The translations under genes were made by a program, and so were the position numbers. A stretch of 48,029 nucleotides of DNA from Desulfocapsa sp. (GTDB lineage Bacteria; Desulfobacterota; Desulfobulbia; Desulfobulbales; Desulfocapsaceae): contig JAFLJO010000041.1 in assembly GCA_022712975.1 (NCBI GenBank), positions 1 through 48,029 on the forward strand, given 5' to 3'. Positions within the stretch are counted from its first letter, which is position 1; every line of letters begins with the position of its first letter. Below, in pieces: positions 25,832 to 34,052 of this stretch. A model generated the notes under the pieces. That model was not told the DNA's origin. It saw only the letters and a program-made list of their open reading frames with translations, and made no database searches.

Positions 25832-26956
25832 ATGAATAATAAAGATTTTAAACGTGTTCAGGATCGACTAGGCGGAGTGTCCCGCCGTGATTTTATGAAG
25901 CTCTGTTCGACGCTTGCAGCAACAATGGCTTTATCGACAACAGTTGTCCCTGATATTGCCAACGCAATTACCAGTCCTACGCGTCCTCCAGTTATCTGGC
26001 TTCACGGTTCCGAGTGTACCGGCTGTACCATGTCGCTCCTTCGTTCAGAGCATCCAACCCTTGAAACCTTACTTTTTGATATGATCTCATTGGACTTTCA
26101 CGAGACATTGTCAGCAGGTGCCGGTTATCAGGCTAAGGATGCCATGTATAAATCCATCTCTGAGAATGTAGGGAAGTTCATACTGGTGATTGAAGGAGCA
26201 ATACCTCTGGCAAACGATGGAACGTTCTGTCGGATTGCCGGGAAAAACTTTGTGGACATGGTCAAAGAAATTGGGGAACAGGCGGGAGCGGTAATTGCTA
26301 TAGGTTCCTGCGCTGCCTGGGGCGGTGTCGCTGCCATGGAGCCTAATCCTACCGGATGTGTGGGCGTGAATGAAGTATTGCCTGATACTCAAGTTATCTC
26401 TCTACCTGGGTGTCCGCCAAATCCTTATAATCTTCTTTCTACCGTTATCCACTATTTGACTTTTAAAACCTTGCCTGCACTTGACGATGAAAACAGACCA
26501 AAGTTTGCCTACGGGCGTCTGATTCATGAACACTGTGAACGCAGGCCTCATTTTGACAATGGCCGCTTTGCTAAAAAATTTGGTGATGAAGGGCATCGAC
26601 TTGGCTACTGTCTCTATCATCTCGGCTGCAAGGGACCTGTCACCTATGGGAACTGTTCCACAAGTCAGTTTGGTGACGCTGGATCAGGATGCTGGCCCGT
26701 TGGAATTGGGCACCCCTGTTTTGGTTGTTCGGAAAAAGGTGTCGGATTCAACATCCCCCAGTTCACGCTAAGTCCAGTAATTCACACCACACCGTTTGCC
26801 GGGCATACCCCAATTACAGTTGAACGTGGAGAAGGCGCATCGGCCGGTTCTGCGGCTCTAATGGCTGGATTAGCCGGGGCAGCAGTAGGTGCTGGAGTTG
26901 TGTTTACGGCTAAACTCGGAGGAAAGGAGAACAAAAATGAAAATAAAGAGGCGTGA
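25832..26956 (+). CDS. hybO: [NiFe] hydrogenase small subunit (HybO type), Tat-exported
   Basis: A 374-residue Fe-S subunit. The start ATG 25832 follows AAAGGGGGATAT; an in-frame upstream extension to 25772 lacks this support. The Tat motif SRRDFMK (17-23) precedes a hydrophobic stretch and an ANA cleavage site, so the protein is exported folded and carries the large subunit with it. Cluster ligands include ECTGC (about 62-66), GSCAAWGGV, LPGCPPNP, then HCERRPHFDNG, LYHLGCKGP and the distal C-x-x-C-F-G-C-S-E-K-G region. A C-terminal hydrophobic helix (SAALMAGLAGAAVGAGVVFT) anchors it in the membrane. Three Fe-S clusters pass electrons from the Ni-Fe site to HybA. It is the first gene of hybOABCD; the next gene starts inside it (20-base overlap). 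Confidence 0.95.
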   Translation: MNNKDFKRVQDRLGGVSRRDFMKLCSTLAATMALSTTVVPDIANAITSPTRPPVIWLHGSECTGCTMSLLRSEHPTLETLLFDMISLDFHETLSAGAGYQAKDAMYKSISENVGKFILVIEGAIPLANDGTFCRIAGKNFVDMVKEIGEQAGAVIAIGSCAAWGGVAAMEPNPTGCVGVNEVLPDTQVISLPGCPPNPYNLLSTVIHYLTFKTLPALDDENRPKFAYGRLIHEHCERRPHFDNGRFAKKFGDEGHRLGYCLYHLGCKGPVTYGNCSTSQFGDAGSGCWPVGIGHPCFGCSEKGVGFNIPQFTLSPVIHTTPFAGHTPITVERGEGASAGSAALMAGLAGAAVGAGVVFTAKLGGKENKNENKEA

Positions 26957-27938
26957 TTTCCTTAAAGGTGCAGCCGGTAGCATGGCTCTGCTTGCGCTGG
27001 ACGGGCAGGACGCCCGAGCATTAACTGCGCCGACTTTGTCACCAGAAGCCCTGGGAATTCTTTTTGATTCAACATTATGTGTGGGCTGTAATGCATGTAT
27101 GGCTTCCTGTAAAGATGCTAATGATATGCCACCGGATTTTACGGAGGGGCAGGACATCTGGGACAAACCGGTGGATCTATCCCCTAATACCTTAAATATA
27201 ATTAAAAAGTTCACAAGCGGAACCGGTGAGACCAAAGATGCTGAAAGTGACGGATATGCATTTATCAAAATGCAGTGCCTTCATTGTGTCGATCCATCCT
27301 GCGTAACTGCGTGCCCGGTTTCGGCTCTGCTGAAAGATAAGGATACCGGGATTGTAACCTACCACAAGCATGCCTGTATTGGTTGCCGTTACTGCCAGGT
27401 TGCCTGCCCTTATAATGTCCCGAAATTTGATTTTAATCATATTTATCCGGTGATTGTCAAATGCCAGTTATGTGATCATCTCATTGCCGAGGACAAAACT
27501 CCAGCATGTTGTTCAGTATGTCCAACGGGGGCAGCACTCTTTGGCAAGGTAGTAGATCTCAAAGTTGAAACCGAAAGGCGTCAGCGGATGGTACCCGGAA
27601 CAATATATAAATATCCAGTAAAATCCCTCGATTCCGGGTTAACACTCAAGAACGCTGCACCTGAATATGTCCCCCATGTGTACGGGGAGAAAGAATTGGG
27701 CGGAACGCAGGTTATGTTTATGTCTGCGGTGAGTTTTGATAAATTTGCTTTACCTGATTTTCCCGATAAATCTTTTGCGTCCACGTCAAATAGCATCCAG
27801 GGTGCGATTTATACAGGTATGATCTTCCCGCTAGCGGTTCTTGCAGGACTGATGTTCATTGTGAAAAAGAACACACAGCAGGAAGAGACGAAAACTGCTG
27901 AAAAGGAAAAAGACAACAAGGAGGAGAACCATGAGTAA
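26937..27938 (+). CDS. hybA: Hydrogenase ferredoxin-like electron-transfer subunit
   Basis: A 333-residue periplasmic protein. ATG 26937 has a strong ribosome site (GGAAAGGAG) and begins with a Tat motif (KRRDFLKGA). Four [4Fe-4S] ligand groups appear: CVGCNACMASC, CLHCVDPSCVTACP, CIGCRYCQVACP and CQLCDHL...ACCSVCP. A single C-terminal membrane helix (about 295-315, IYTGMIFPLAVLAGLMFIV) anchors it. By homology to HybA it carries electrons from the small subunit to the quinone-facing membrane protein HybB. Its start lies within hybO and its end overlaps hybB by 8 bases, which indicates tight translational coupling. Confidence 0.93.
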   Translation: MKIKRRDFLKGAAGSMALLALDGQDARALTAPTLSPEALGILFDSTLCVGCNACMASCKDANDMPPDFTEGQDIWDKPVDLSPNTLNIIKKFTSGTGETKDAESDGYAFIKMQCLHCVDPSCVTACPVSALLKDKDTGIVTYHKHACIGCRYCQVACPYNVPKFDFNHIYPVIVKCQLCDHLIAEDKTPACCSVCPTGAALFGKVVDLKVETERRQRMVPGTIYKYPVKSLDSGLTLKNAAPEYVPHVYGEKELGGTQVMFMSAVSFDKFALPDFPDKSFASTSNSIQGAIYTGMIFPLAVLAGLMFIVKKNTQQEETKTAEKEKDNKEENHE

Positions 27939-29079
27939 AGCTAAAGCGTTGGGTGGCAGAATTTTCACCCTGACCTTTTCAGTCTGTTTAATGTTCTCAG
28001 CAGTAGCCCTCTATTTCACCGCTAAAAGGTTTATTTTTGGTATAGGATCGGTTTCCAATCTCAATGACGGATACCCTTGGGGAATATGGATATCCTATGA
28101 TGTTGTTGTCGGTACCGCTTTTGCTTGTGGTGGTTATGTGATGGCACTGATGGTTTATGTACTTAATAAAGGTGAGTATCATCCACTGGTACGACCGGCG
28201 CTGCTTGCATCGATGTTTGGATATACCTTGGCGGGTGTTTCTGTATTCGTCGATATTGGTCGTTATTTACACGCCTACAATCTCTTCCTTCCCTGGCAGA
28301 TGAATTTTCATTCCGTCATGTTTGAGGTAGCCATGTGCATAACTACTTACATTCTTGTGCTCTGGCTGGAGTTTGCTCCGGCCTTTGCCGAAAAGTGGAA
28401 GCTGGTTAAATTCCGAAAATATCTGGACAAAATTATTTTTGCTCTGATCGGGCTGGGAGTTCTACTTCCAACAATGCATCAGTCATCACTGGGAACAATG
28501 ATGTTGTTGGCCGGCTTTAAACTGGATCCTCTATGGCACACCGCCACCCTGCCAGTGCTGTTTCTGCTGACAGCCATTTTCATGGGTTTTGCCATGGTAG
28601 TCTTCGAAGCAACCATCACCACAAGAGTGTACCGTCTTGGAGATGAAACATCAATGCTGGCAAAAGTTTCTCGTATCATGTCTTGGATTCTCGGCTTTTA
28701 CCTGGTTATTAGATTCCAGAACATTTTCATGAGAGGTGAAGTGGGAAGTGCTTTCTCCGGAAGTTTTCTTGGGAATATGTTTCTGCTGGAAAATTTGTGT
28801 CTTATAGTCAGCTTTTTTATTCTCACATTTTATAGGAAAGTTCTTACCCCGAGGTTGTTGTTTATTGCGGCCATTGCAGTTATGATCGGCGGCTCACTAT
28901 ACCGGTTCAACGTCTACATAATTGCCTATAATCCCGGAAACGGATGGACTTACTTCCCGTCCGTCCCTGAACAGATGATTACTTATGGTCTTATAGCTAT
29001 TGAAATTGCAGCATACACACTTTTCGTTAAATATTTTCCAGTCTTTAGCGCCCATGAACCGGCAGTATCGACTAAATAA
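27931..29079 (+). CDS. hybB: Hydrogenase integral membrane subunit (NrfD/HybB family)
   Basis: A 382-residue, very hydrophobic protein with about ten membrane helices and an NrfD-family layout. The start ATG overlaps hybA and has AAGGAGGAG just upstream. It resembles HybB, which holds the quinone site and lets the periplasmic hydrogenase reduce the membrane quinone pool. Charged residues within helices (for example in DVVVGTAFACGGYVMALMVY) are typical of the family. There are 12 bases to hybC. Having both HybA and HybB marks this as the Hyb-type complex rather than the cytochrome-b-linked Hya type. Confidence 0.92.
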   Translation: MSKAKALGGRIFTLTFSVCLMFSAVALYFTAKRFIFGIGSVSNLNDGYPWGIWISYDVVVGTAFACGGYVMALMVYVLNKGEYHPLVRPALLASMFGYTLAGVSVFVDIGRYLHAYNLFLPWQMNFHSVMFEVAMCITTYILVLWLEFAPAFAEKWKLVKFRKYLDKIIFALIGLGVLLPTMHQSSLGTMMLLAGFKLDPLWHTATLPVLFLLTAIFMGFAMVVFEATITTRVYRLGDETSMLAKVSRIMSWILGFYLVIRFQNIFMRGEVGSAFSGSFLGNMFLLENLCLIVSFFILTFYRKVLTPRLLFIAAIAVMIGGSLYRFNVYIIAYNPGNGWTYFPSVPEQMITYGLIAIEIAAYTLFVKYFPVFSAHEPAVSTK

Positions 29080-29091
29080 GGAGTTAGTATT

Positions 29092-30792
29092 ATGTCTAAA
29101 CAAATTGTAATAGATCCTGTCACCCGTATAGAAGGCCATCTCCGCATTGAGGTAGAGGTGGATGATGGTCTTGTTACCCAGGCTCGCTCTATTGGCACTA
29201 TGTGGCGTGGCATAGAAACCGTTCTCAAAGGAAGAGATCCCAGGGAAGCATGGCTGATTGCCCAGCGAATTTGCGGGGTGTGTACCACTGTGCATGCCAT
29301 ATCCTCGGTCAGAGCTGTTGAGCATGCGCTGAAGCTTGAAGTGCCTGTCAATGCTCAGTATATTCGCAACATGATTGTTGGTGCCCATTGTCTTGCTGAT
29401 AATATTATTCATTTTTATATATTATCTGCTGTGGACTGGGTTGATATTGCATCAGCTGCACTGAAAGCTGACCCGAGAAAAGCCTCTGCAATTGCATGTC
29501 AGCTGTCGCCTTGGAAGCATAACAGCTTCAGGGAATTCAAGCAGACCCAGGATAAGCTGAAAAAGCTTGTTGAGTCAGGACAGCTGGGGCCATTTTCCAG
29601 CGGGTACTGGGGACATCCTGCAATGCAGCTTGAGCCTGAGGTAAATCTGATTGCCGCCGTTCATTACTTTCAGGCGCTGAACTACCAGCGCAAAATCAAT
29701 AAAGTGGTGACAATTCTCGGCTCTAAAACCCCTCACATTCAAAATCTTGCTGTTGGTGGTGTTGCTAACCCTATCAATCTGGACAGCCCAGCTACACTGA
29801 CCATGGAACGTCTATTCTATATAAAAACATTGATGGATGAGGTGAATGACTTTGTTCAGCAGGTTTATATGACTGATGTCGCAACCATTGCTGCTCTTTA
29901 TCCGGAATGGAGCAGCTACGGAAAGGGAGACGGAACATTCCTCTCTGTCCCGGAAATGCCACTGGATGCAAAAGGAGAAACATATGCTATGCCGGGTGGC
30001 TACATCACGGAAGGTGATATTAAAAACTTCAGACCTATCAAAACATTCACCGATCCATTTTTTGAAGATAACGTCAAAGAGTCTGTCAAACATGCCTTCT
30101 ACAAAGGTGACTGGAATCGTCACCCATATGTGTCTGAAACCGTGCCTGAATTTCACGATGGTACCGGAGAAAAATATTCCTGGGTAAAAGCACCCTCTTT
30201 TAATAATGAGCCCGCTGAAGTAGGGCCTGTAGCCAGTGTTCTTGCCATGAATGCTGCTGGCTATGGACCGGCAGTGAAACATACTGACTGGATGCTTGAA
30301 AAAATCGGATCTATTAATTCCACTAAACAGGATATGAGTATCCTTCCTTCGACCATGGGGCGTCATATTTCCAGATCTATACGGGCGGCTGTTGTGCAGG
30401 ATGCCATGGTTGAGCAGTGGGATGCACTTATCAATAACATCGCTTCAGGCGATTACACCACCTGCAATGAGGTGCATTTTCCAAAAGGTGAGCAACGTGG
30501 AGTAGGACTCCATGAGGCACCACGCGGAACGCTCTCCCACTGGATTGTCATCGAAAACGGTAAAATCCGTAATTATCAGGCGGTTGTGCCTTCCACATGG
30601 CTTGCAGGTCCACTTGGAGCCAAAGGTGAGCCAGGATATTATGAACGTTGTCTGGTTGGAAATCCGGTGGCTGATCCGGAAAAACCACTGGAAGTCCTGC
30701 GAACTATTCACTCATTTGATCCATGTCTGGCATGTGCCGTACATATGGTTGATCCAAAAGGTAAGGAGTTTTCCAAGGTGAAAGTTCTCTAA
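29092..30792 (+). CDS. hybC: [NiFe] hydrogenase large subunit
   Basis: A 566-residue catalytic subunit. The N-terminal Ni-ligand motif RICGVC is at about 59-64 and the C-terminal one is DPCLACAVHMV near 543-553. The last 15 residues after His (MVDPKGKEFSKVKVL) are the peptide normally removed by the HybD protease after nickel insertion. Other family markers: IDPVTRIEGHLRIEVEVDDG at the start and PRGTLSHWIVIENGKIRNYQ. There is no signal peptide; it is co-exported with HybO. A good ribosome site (AAGGAG) precedes it. It oxidises H2 on the periplasmic side. A 150-base structured gap separates it from hybD. Confidence 0.96.
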   Translation: MSKQIVIDPVTRIEGHLRIEVEVDDGLVTQARSIGTMWRGIETVLKGRDPREAWLIAQRICGVCTTVHAISSVRAVEHALKLEVPVNAQYIRNMIVGAHCLADNIIHFYILSAVDWVDIASAALKADPRKASAIACQLSPWKHNSFREFKQTQDKLKKLVESGQLGPFSSGYWGHPAMQLEPEVNLIAAVHYFQALNYQRKINKVVTILGSKTPHIQNLAVGGVANPINLDSPATLTMERLFYIKTLMDEVNDFVQQVYMTDVATIAALYPEWSSYGKGDGTFLSVPEMPLDAKGETYAMPGGYITEGDIKNFRPIKTFTDPFFEDNVKESVKHAFYKGDWNRHPYVSETVPEFHDGTGEKYSWVKAPSFNNEPAEVGPVASVLAMNAAGYGPAVKHTDWMLEKIGSINSTKQDMSILPSTMGRHISRSIRAAVVQDAMVEQWDALINNIASGDYTTCNEVHFPKGEQRGVGLHEAPRGTLSHWIVIENGKIRNYQAVVPSTWLAGPLGAKGEPGYYERCLVGNPVADPEKPLEVLRTIHSFDPCLACAVHMVDPKGKEFSKVKVL

Positions 30793-30839
30793 CAGATACT
30801 TCCACAAGCAGGTGAGCTTTATTTGTAGGGTGGGGCAGG

Positions 30840-30876
30840 GGCTCCACCTCCCCGGGAGCCGTCATAGCACGGCTTC
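30840..30876 (+). promoter_or_regulatory. Two mutually exclusive hairpins after hybC
   Basis: GGAGCC (30855-30860) can pair upstream with GGCTCC (30840-30845). It can instead form a longer downstream stem, with GGAGCCGT (30855-30862) pairing with ACGGCTTC (30869-30876), followed by a T-rich stretch (TGGATTATTTT). The layout resembles an attenuator or a partial terminator that would lower expression of hybD-hypA-hypB relative to the structural genes. Confidence 0.4.
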
Positions 30877-30885
30877 TGGATTATT

Positions 30886-30939
30886 TTAAGGAGCGTACAC
30901 AAAATAGGATGTTCGAGTTATTTCGTGTACGTTCCTTAA
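30886..30939. repeat. 54-base MITE-like palindrome between hybC and hybD
   Basis: Arms 30886-30900 (TTAAGGAGCGTACAC) and 30925-30939 (GTGTACGTTCCTTAA) pair over 15 bp with one G-U wobble. After one mismatch they continue for 5 more pairs (AAATA/TATTT), leaving a 12-base loop. Part of the arm (GTACGTTCCTTA) recurs near 16003-16014. It may be a miniature inverted-repeat element or an mRNA-processing hairpin. Confidence 0.6.
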
Positions 30940-30945
30940 CAGTTC

Positions 30946-31485
30946 ATGGTAAATATGAAAGTAAAAAAAATCGGTATCCTTGGAATAGGAAATCTCCTTA
31001 TGCGCGATGATGGCTTTGGAGTTCAATGTGTTGAACAGTTCACTCAAAAATATGAACTTCCCGAAAATCTGACAATTCTTGATGGAGGGACAGCCGCTAT
31101 CATGCTTGCTCCGTTTATCGAAGGATTGGATAGCCTCTATATTCTCGATGCTGTTGATCTTGAGGAAGAGCCAGGCTCTATCCACTGTTTTTCTGAGAGT
31201 GATGTCCAGTCTGGAGACATCCAGACCAGAATGTCACCTCATCAGGTTGGGCTGCTTGAAATCCTTGAACTGTGCAAATTGCGTGACAGAGCGCCAGAGC
31301 AGATAGAGATGATAACCGTGGTACCTGAAGATGTGACCCTTGGCCTTGGATTGTCTCCTCGAATAGAGCCTGTGGTTAATGAAGTACTTGATATATTAGT
31401 TGATAGACTTGTGTCGGATGGTATTGTCCTGCAGAAAAAGGAAAACATTACAGAATGCACGAACTTTCTCTTGCTCAAGGCCTGA
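30946..31485 (+). CDS. hybD: Hydrogenase maturation endopeptidase
   Basis: A protein of 179 residues from ATG 30946, or 176 from ATG 30955 (MKVKKIGILGIGN); neither has a strong ribosome site and the family usually begins close to the GIGN motif, so 30955 is quite possible. It has GIGNLLMRDDGFG (the acidic residue at the first Ni-contact position is Asp rather than the Glu of E. coli HybD), the second acidic ligand in LYILDAVDL and the His ligand in MSPHQVGLLE. It cleaves the C-terminal tail of HybC after nickel loading, in the cytoplasm before Tat export. Its 3' end overlaps hypA by 31 bases. Confidence 0.92.
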   Translation: MVNMKVKKIGILGIGNLLMRDDGFGVQCVEQFTQKYELPENLTILDGGTAAIMLAPFIEGLDSLYILDAVDLEEEPGSIHCFSESDVQSGDIQTRMSPHQVGLLEILELCKLRDRAPEQIEMITVVPEDVTLGLGLSPRIEPVVNEVLDILVDRLVSDGIVLQKKENITECTNFLLLKA

Positions 31486-31700
31486 TTAGTCAGCTAAAAG
31501 AGTTGGCCGGAGAGAATAAGGCCACACGTATTATGACTGTACGGGTCAATGTCGGTACCATGGCAGGTATTGTTGTTGATTCGTTCGTCTTTGGCTTTGA
31601 TGCAGTCAAAACCGAAACAAACTGTGTACGTGATGCTCAGCTGGAAATTACAGAGGTGGACGGGGATGAGCTCATTCTGGCTCAGGTAATAATGGAATAA
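31455..31700 (+). CDS. hypA: HypA-like nickel chaperone lacking the zinc ribbon
   Basis: An 81-residue protein beginning MHELSLAQGLISQL, the hallmark of HypA, with the nickel-binding His2 kept. The body (VRVNVGTMAGIVVDSFVFGF) matches the family, but canonical HypA (about 113-118 residues) then has two CxxC pairs forming a zinc ribbon before a final strand like GDELLI-x-SIEVE. Here LEITEV is followed at once by DGDELILAQVIME, so the zinc-binding segment of roughly 30-35 residues is missing cleanly, with no frameshift and a normal stop. It probably still gives nickel to HypB or the large subunit, but the zinc-linked switch is absent. It starts inside hybD; HypB follows after 51 bases. It could also be a specialised paralogue working beside a full HypA elsewhere. 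Confidence 0.85.
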   Translation: MHELSLAQGLISQLKELAGENKATRIMTVRVNVGTMAGIVVDSFVFGFDAVKTETNCVRDAQLEITEVDGDELILAQVIME

Positions 31701-31751
31701 CAGCCTGGTTCTCCAGGAAGTAAAATAATTTTAATATGTGGAACTTATACT

Positions 31752-32459
31752 ATGTGTAATGCATGCGGATGCCATATCAGTGATGACGCAAAAGGAAAGA
31801 TTGTAGAAGTACATCAAAGTCTGCTGGCTGCAAATCTTGAGCAGGCCCAAAAAAACCGACAACATATTGATGCTATGGGAGCAGTTGCCATCAATATGAT
31901 TTCAAGCCCCGGTTCCGGAAAAACAACGCTACTTGAGCATACAATAGATTATATTGGTGATAAAATCCGTATTGGTGTTATCGAAGGGGATATTGAAACC
32001 GAACGTGATGCCGACCGAATCAGGGCAAAAGGTGTACCCGTGGTACAGTTGACAACAGGTGGCGCCTGTCATCTTGATGCTCCTTTGGTACACAAAGGGC
32101 TGCATGCTCTGGAAAAGCAGAGCAAAGACGGAAAATTTGATATTATTTTCATCGAAAATGTAGGTAATCTTGTATGTCCTGCCTCTTTTTATCTGGGTGA
32201 GCATAACAGGATCATACTATTGTCAGTTCCTGAAGGGTCTGATAAGCCGGCCAAGTACCCAACCACCTTTAATGGTGCTCAGGCATTGATTATTACCAAG
32301 ACTGACCTGCTGTCCTATTTTGATTTTTCCATGGAAGAGGCTGTCAGGGAAGCCCTGCGTCTCAATCCGGATCTGACTATTGTGGAGTTATCTGCCACAA
32401 CGGGAGTGGGGATGGAAGCTTGGATTGCTTATTTAGATGATGTTCTTGTGAACAGGTAA
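31752..32459 (+). CDS. hypB: Hydrogenase nickel-incorporation GTPase HypB
   Basis: A 235-residue SIMIBI-class GTPase. The N-terminal MCNACGC is the high-affinity nickel motif (CxxCGC) seen in E. coli HypB. The P-loop is SSPGSGKTTLLE (about 52-63). Further motifs: EGDIETERDADRI, TGGACHLDA (metal-binding Cys and His in the G domain), FIENVGNLVCPA (switch II) and ITKTDLL for guanine. It works with HypA to insert nickel into HybC. There is no His-rich nickel-storage stretch. HypC, D, E and F are not in the window and must be encoded elsewhere. Confidence 0.95.
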   Translation: MCNACGCHISDDAKGKIVEVHQSLLAANLEQAQKNRQHIDAMGAVAINMISSPGSGKTTLLEHTIDYIGDKIRIGVIEGDIETERDADRIRAKGVPVVQLTTGGACHLDAPLVHKGLHALEKQSKDGKFDIIFIENVGNLVCPASFYLGEHNRIILLSVPEGSDKPAKYPTTFNGAQALIITKTDLLSYFDFSMEEAVREALRLNPDLTIVELSATTGVGMEAWIAYLDDVLVNR

Positions 32460-32510
32460 AATGTGATTCCCTCTTAAGGGGAAAGAAACTTTTTGCAGTG
32501 GAGGTCACAA

Positions 32511-33545
32511 ATGGAAGGTTTGAAAAGGTATCACGACATGACCAAAGCTGAGTTGATCAGCGAGTTACAACGACTCCAGCAACCAATGGCTGAGCTCACC
32601 TCTCCCTTGGGAATAACATGCTGGCTGAATGTACTTTTCATCGGTGGCGGCAAGGGATGCCATGATTTCCTCAAACTCCTCCACTCTTATACCCCTAAGC
32701 ATATCACAGTCAATATACTTGGTGTGGCCGATCCATTGCCGGATGCACCGGGGCGAAAGTATGCAGAAGAGAGAGGGATTCCGACCAGTTCAGATTATCT
32801 GGATTTTTTATATGATAACAGGCTTAACCTTATTATTGAATTGACAAATCAAGAGAAAATCCTTGATACAATTTTTGAAAAGAAACTCCCTAAAACAAAG
32901 GTCATGGATCATATGGGGGCTCTTTTTCTGTGGGAAGTAATATCGCTCAAAGAAAGCCATGATGAAATTTACAGGAGTCTGGAGGATACTGTGGCCTGTC
33001 TGGCTAAGACCACTGAGACAAGAGATCCTTATACTGCCGGTCATCAACAGCGGGTGGATCGCCTTGCCTGTGCCATTGCATTGGAACTTGGGCTTGAGCA
33101 GCAGCAAATCTCAGGGTTACACTTTGCCGCTGTTCTTCACGACATTGGGAAGCTAGCCTTGCCTGCGATGTATCTGAGTAAACCAACAGCACTTTCCAGT
33201 GAAGAGAGGGCGATTATAAAATGTCATGCCGAAGTGGGATTTGACATTTTGAAAAAAATTCGTTTTCCCTGGCCTGTTGCAGAGATTGTTTACCAGCATC
33301 ATGAGCTTCTGAATGGCCAGGGATATCCCCGTGGCTTGACTGAGAAGGATATCCTTCTGGAAGCCAAAATTTTAACTGTGGCAGATGTTTTTGAAGCCAT
33401 GTCGGCTGATCGACCTTATCGTCCATCACTTGGAGTTGACACTGCCTTGGAAGAAATACAGGCAGGCAAAGGGGTTCGTTATCATTCTGAAAGTGTTGAC
33501 GCCTGTGTCGCTTTGATTACGGAAAAACATTTTAACTATCACTAG
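32511..33545 (+). CDS. Rossmann-like sensor fused to HD-GYP phosphodiesterase
   Basis: A 344-residue protein; the start ATG 32511 has GGAGG seven bases upstream, while the frame's TTG at 32493 has none. Residues about 40-150 look like a nucleotide-binding fold (NVLFIGGGKGC, then ILGVADPLPDAPGRKYAEE, LIIELTN, VMDHMGALFLWEV), a segment that also precedes kinase or PAS domains in deltaproteobacterial proteins. The HD-GYP domain follows: TAGHQQRVD, LHDIGKLALP (near 209), HHELLNGQGYPRGL (near 262) and ADVFEAMSADRPYRP. All motif residues are present, so c-di-GMP hydrolysis is likely. No membrane segment. It is 51 bases after hypB on the same strand, so possibly co-transcribed, though a functional link to hydrogenase is not evident. 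Confidence 0.88.
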   Translation: MEGLKRYHDMTKAELISELQRLQQPMAELTSPLGITCWLNVLFIGGGKGCHDFLKLLHSYTPKHITVNILGVADPLPDAPGRKYAEERGIPTSSDYLDFLYDNRLNLIIELTNQEKILDTIFEKKLPKTKVMDHMGALFLWEVISLKESHDEIYRSLEDTVACLAKTTETRDPYTAGHQQRVDRLACAIALELGLEQQQISGLHFAAVLHDIGKLALPAMYLSKPTALSSEERAIIKCHAEVGFDILKKIRFPWPVAEIVYQHHELLNGQGYPRGLTEKDILLEAKILTVADVFEAMSADRPYRPSLGVDTALEEIQAGKGVRYHSESVDACVALITEKHFNYH

Positions 33546-33608
33546 GCATACTATGCAAATTGCTTTCCTGTAACATTGTTGTGCAAAATGTTTGAAAAAT
33601 AACAAAAC

Positions 33609-33640
33609 AAAGGACTTAAGCCGTACGGCCTAAGTCCTTT
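33609..33640 (-). terminator. Strong hairpin, terminator of tRNA-Ala (perhaps bidirectional)
   Basis: Arms 33609-33622 and 33627-33640 pair over 14 bp (one G-U on the minus strand) around the loop GTAC. On the minus strand it is followed by TTTGTTTTGTTATTTTT, which fits termination of the tRNA transcript. It also lies 64 bases after the HD-GYP stop and could stop that transcript. Confidence 0.8.
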
Positions 33641-33647
33641 ATACGTT

Positions 33648-33723
33648 TGGTGGAGCTGTGGGGGATCGAACCCCAGACCTCATGACTGCCAGTCATGCGC
33701 TCTCCCAGCTGAGCTACAGCCCC
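33648..33723 (-). tRNA. tRNA-Ala (anticodon GGC)
   Basis: A 76-base cloverleaf on the minus strand: acceptor GGGGCTG/CAGCTCC with the G3-U70 wobble that identifies alanine tRNAs, D arm GCTC-AGCTGGGA-GAGC, anticodon stem CATGA/TCATG with loop CTGGCAG, T arm with TTCGATC, and an encoded CCA end. It lies between the HD-GYP gene and mreB, reading away from mreB. Confidence 0.97.
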
Positions 33724-33980
33724 CCTATATTTCAATATCTAGAAATATATCGTGTTTCTTTACCAATCTTTTTTTGACGTGTCAATCATTTTTAATGATT
33801 TCTTTGGAGGGAATGGTCCATATTTCTTGAAAATGGCAAAAAGTTTTGGTAGAAGTTAAGACTTGGTATGTCAATAGTCTTGAGAGTTTTTTCTCGTTGC
33901 TGTTTCCATGGCTTCTTCGGCATGTTTTGTGCGCCGGAATCTCCGGTTATTTTGTTTATATAATCTTTTTAAAACACCTT

Positions 33981-34039
33981 ACATCGGTGTTGAATGGTAA
34001 GCTGGTACTCTTTTCAGTACCCTTGAGGAGAAGTACCTT
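33981..34039 (+). repeat. Dispersed intergenic repeat, family II, copy 2
   Basis: Matches the reverse complement of 15934-15997 at about 35 of 42 core positions, with a shared tail AAGTACCTT. It carries the perfect hairpin GGTACT-CTTTTC-AGTACC (34004-34021); the second half can alternatively compete with a downstream AAGTACC (34031-34037). Confidence 0.7.
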
Positions 34040-34052
34040 CACCAAATTTTTC

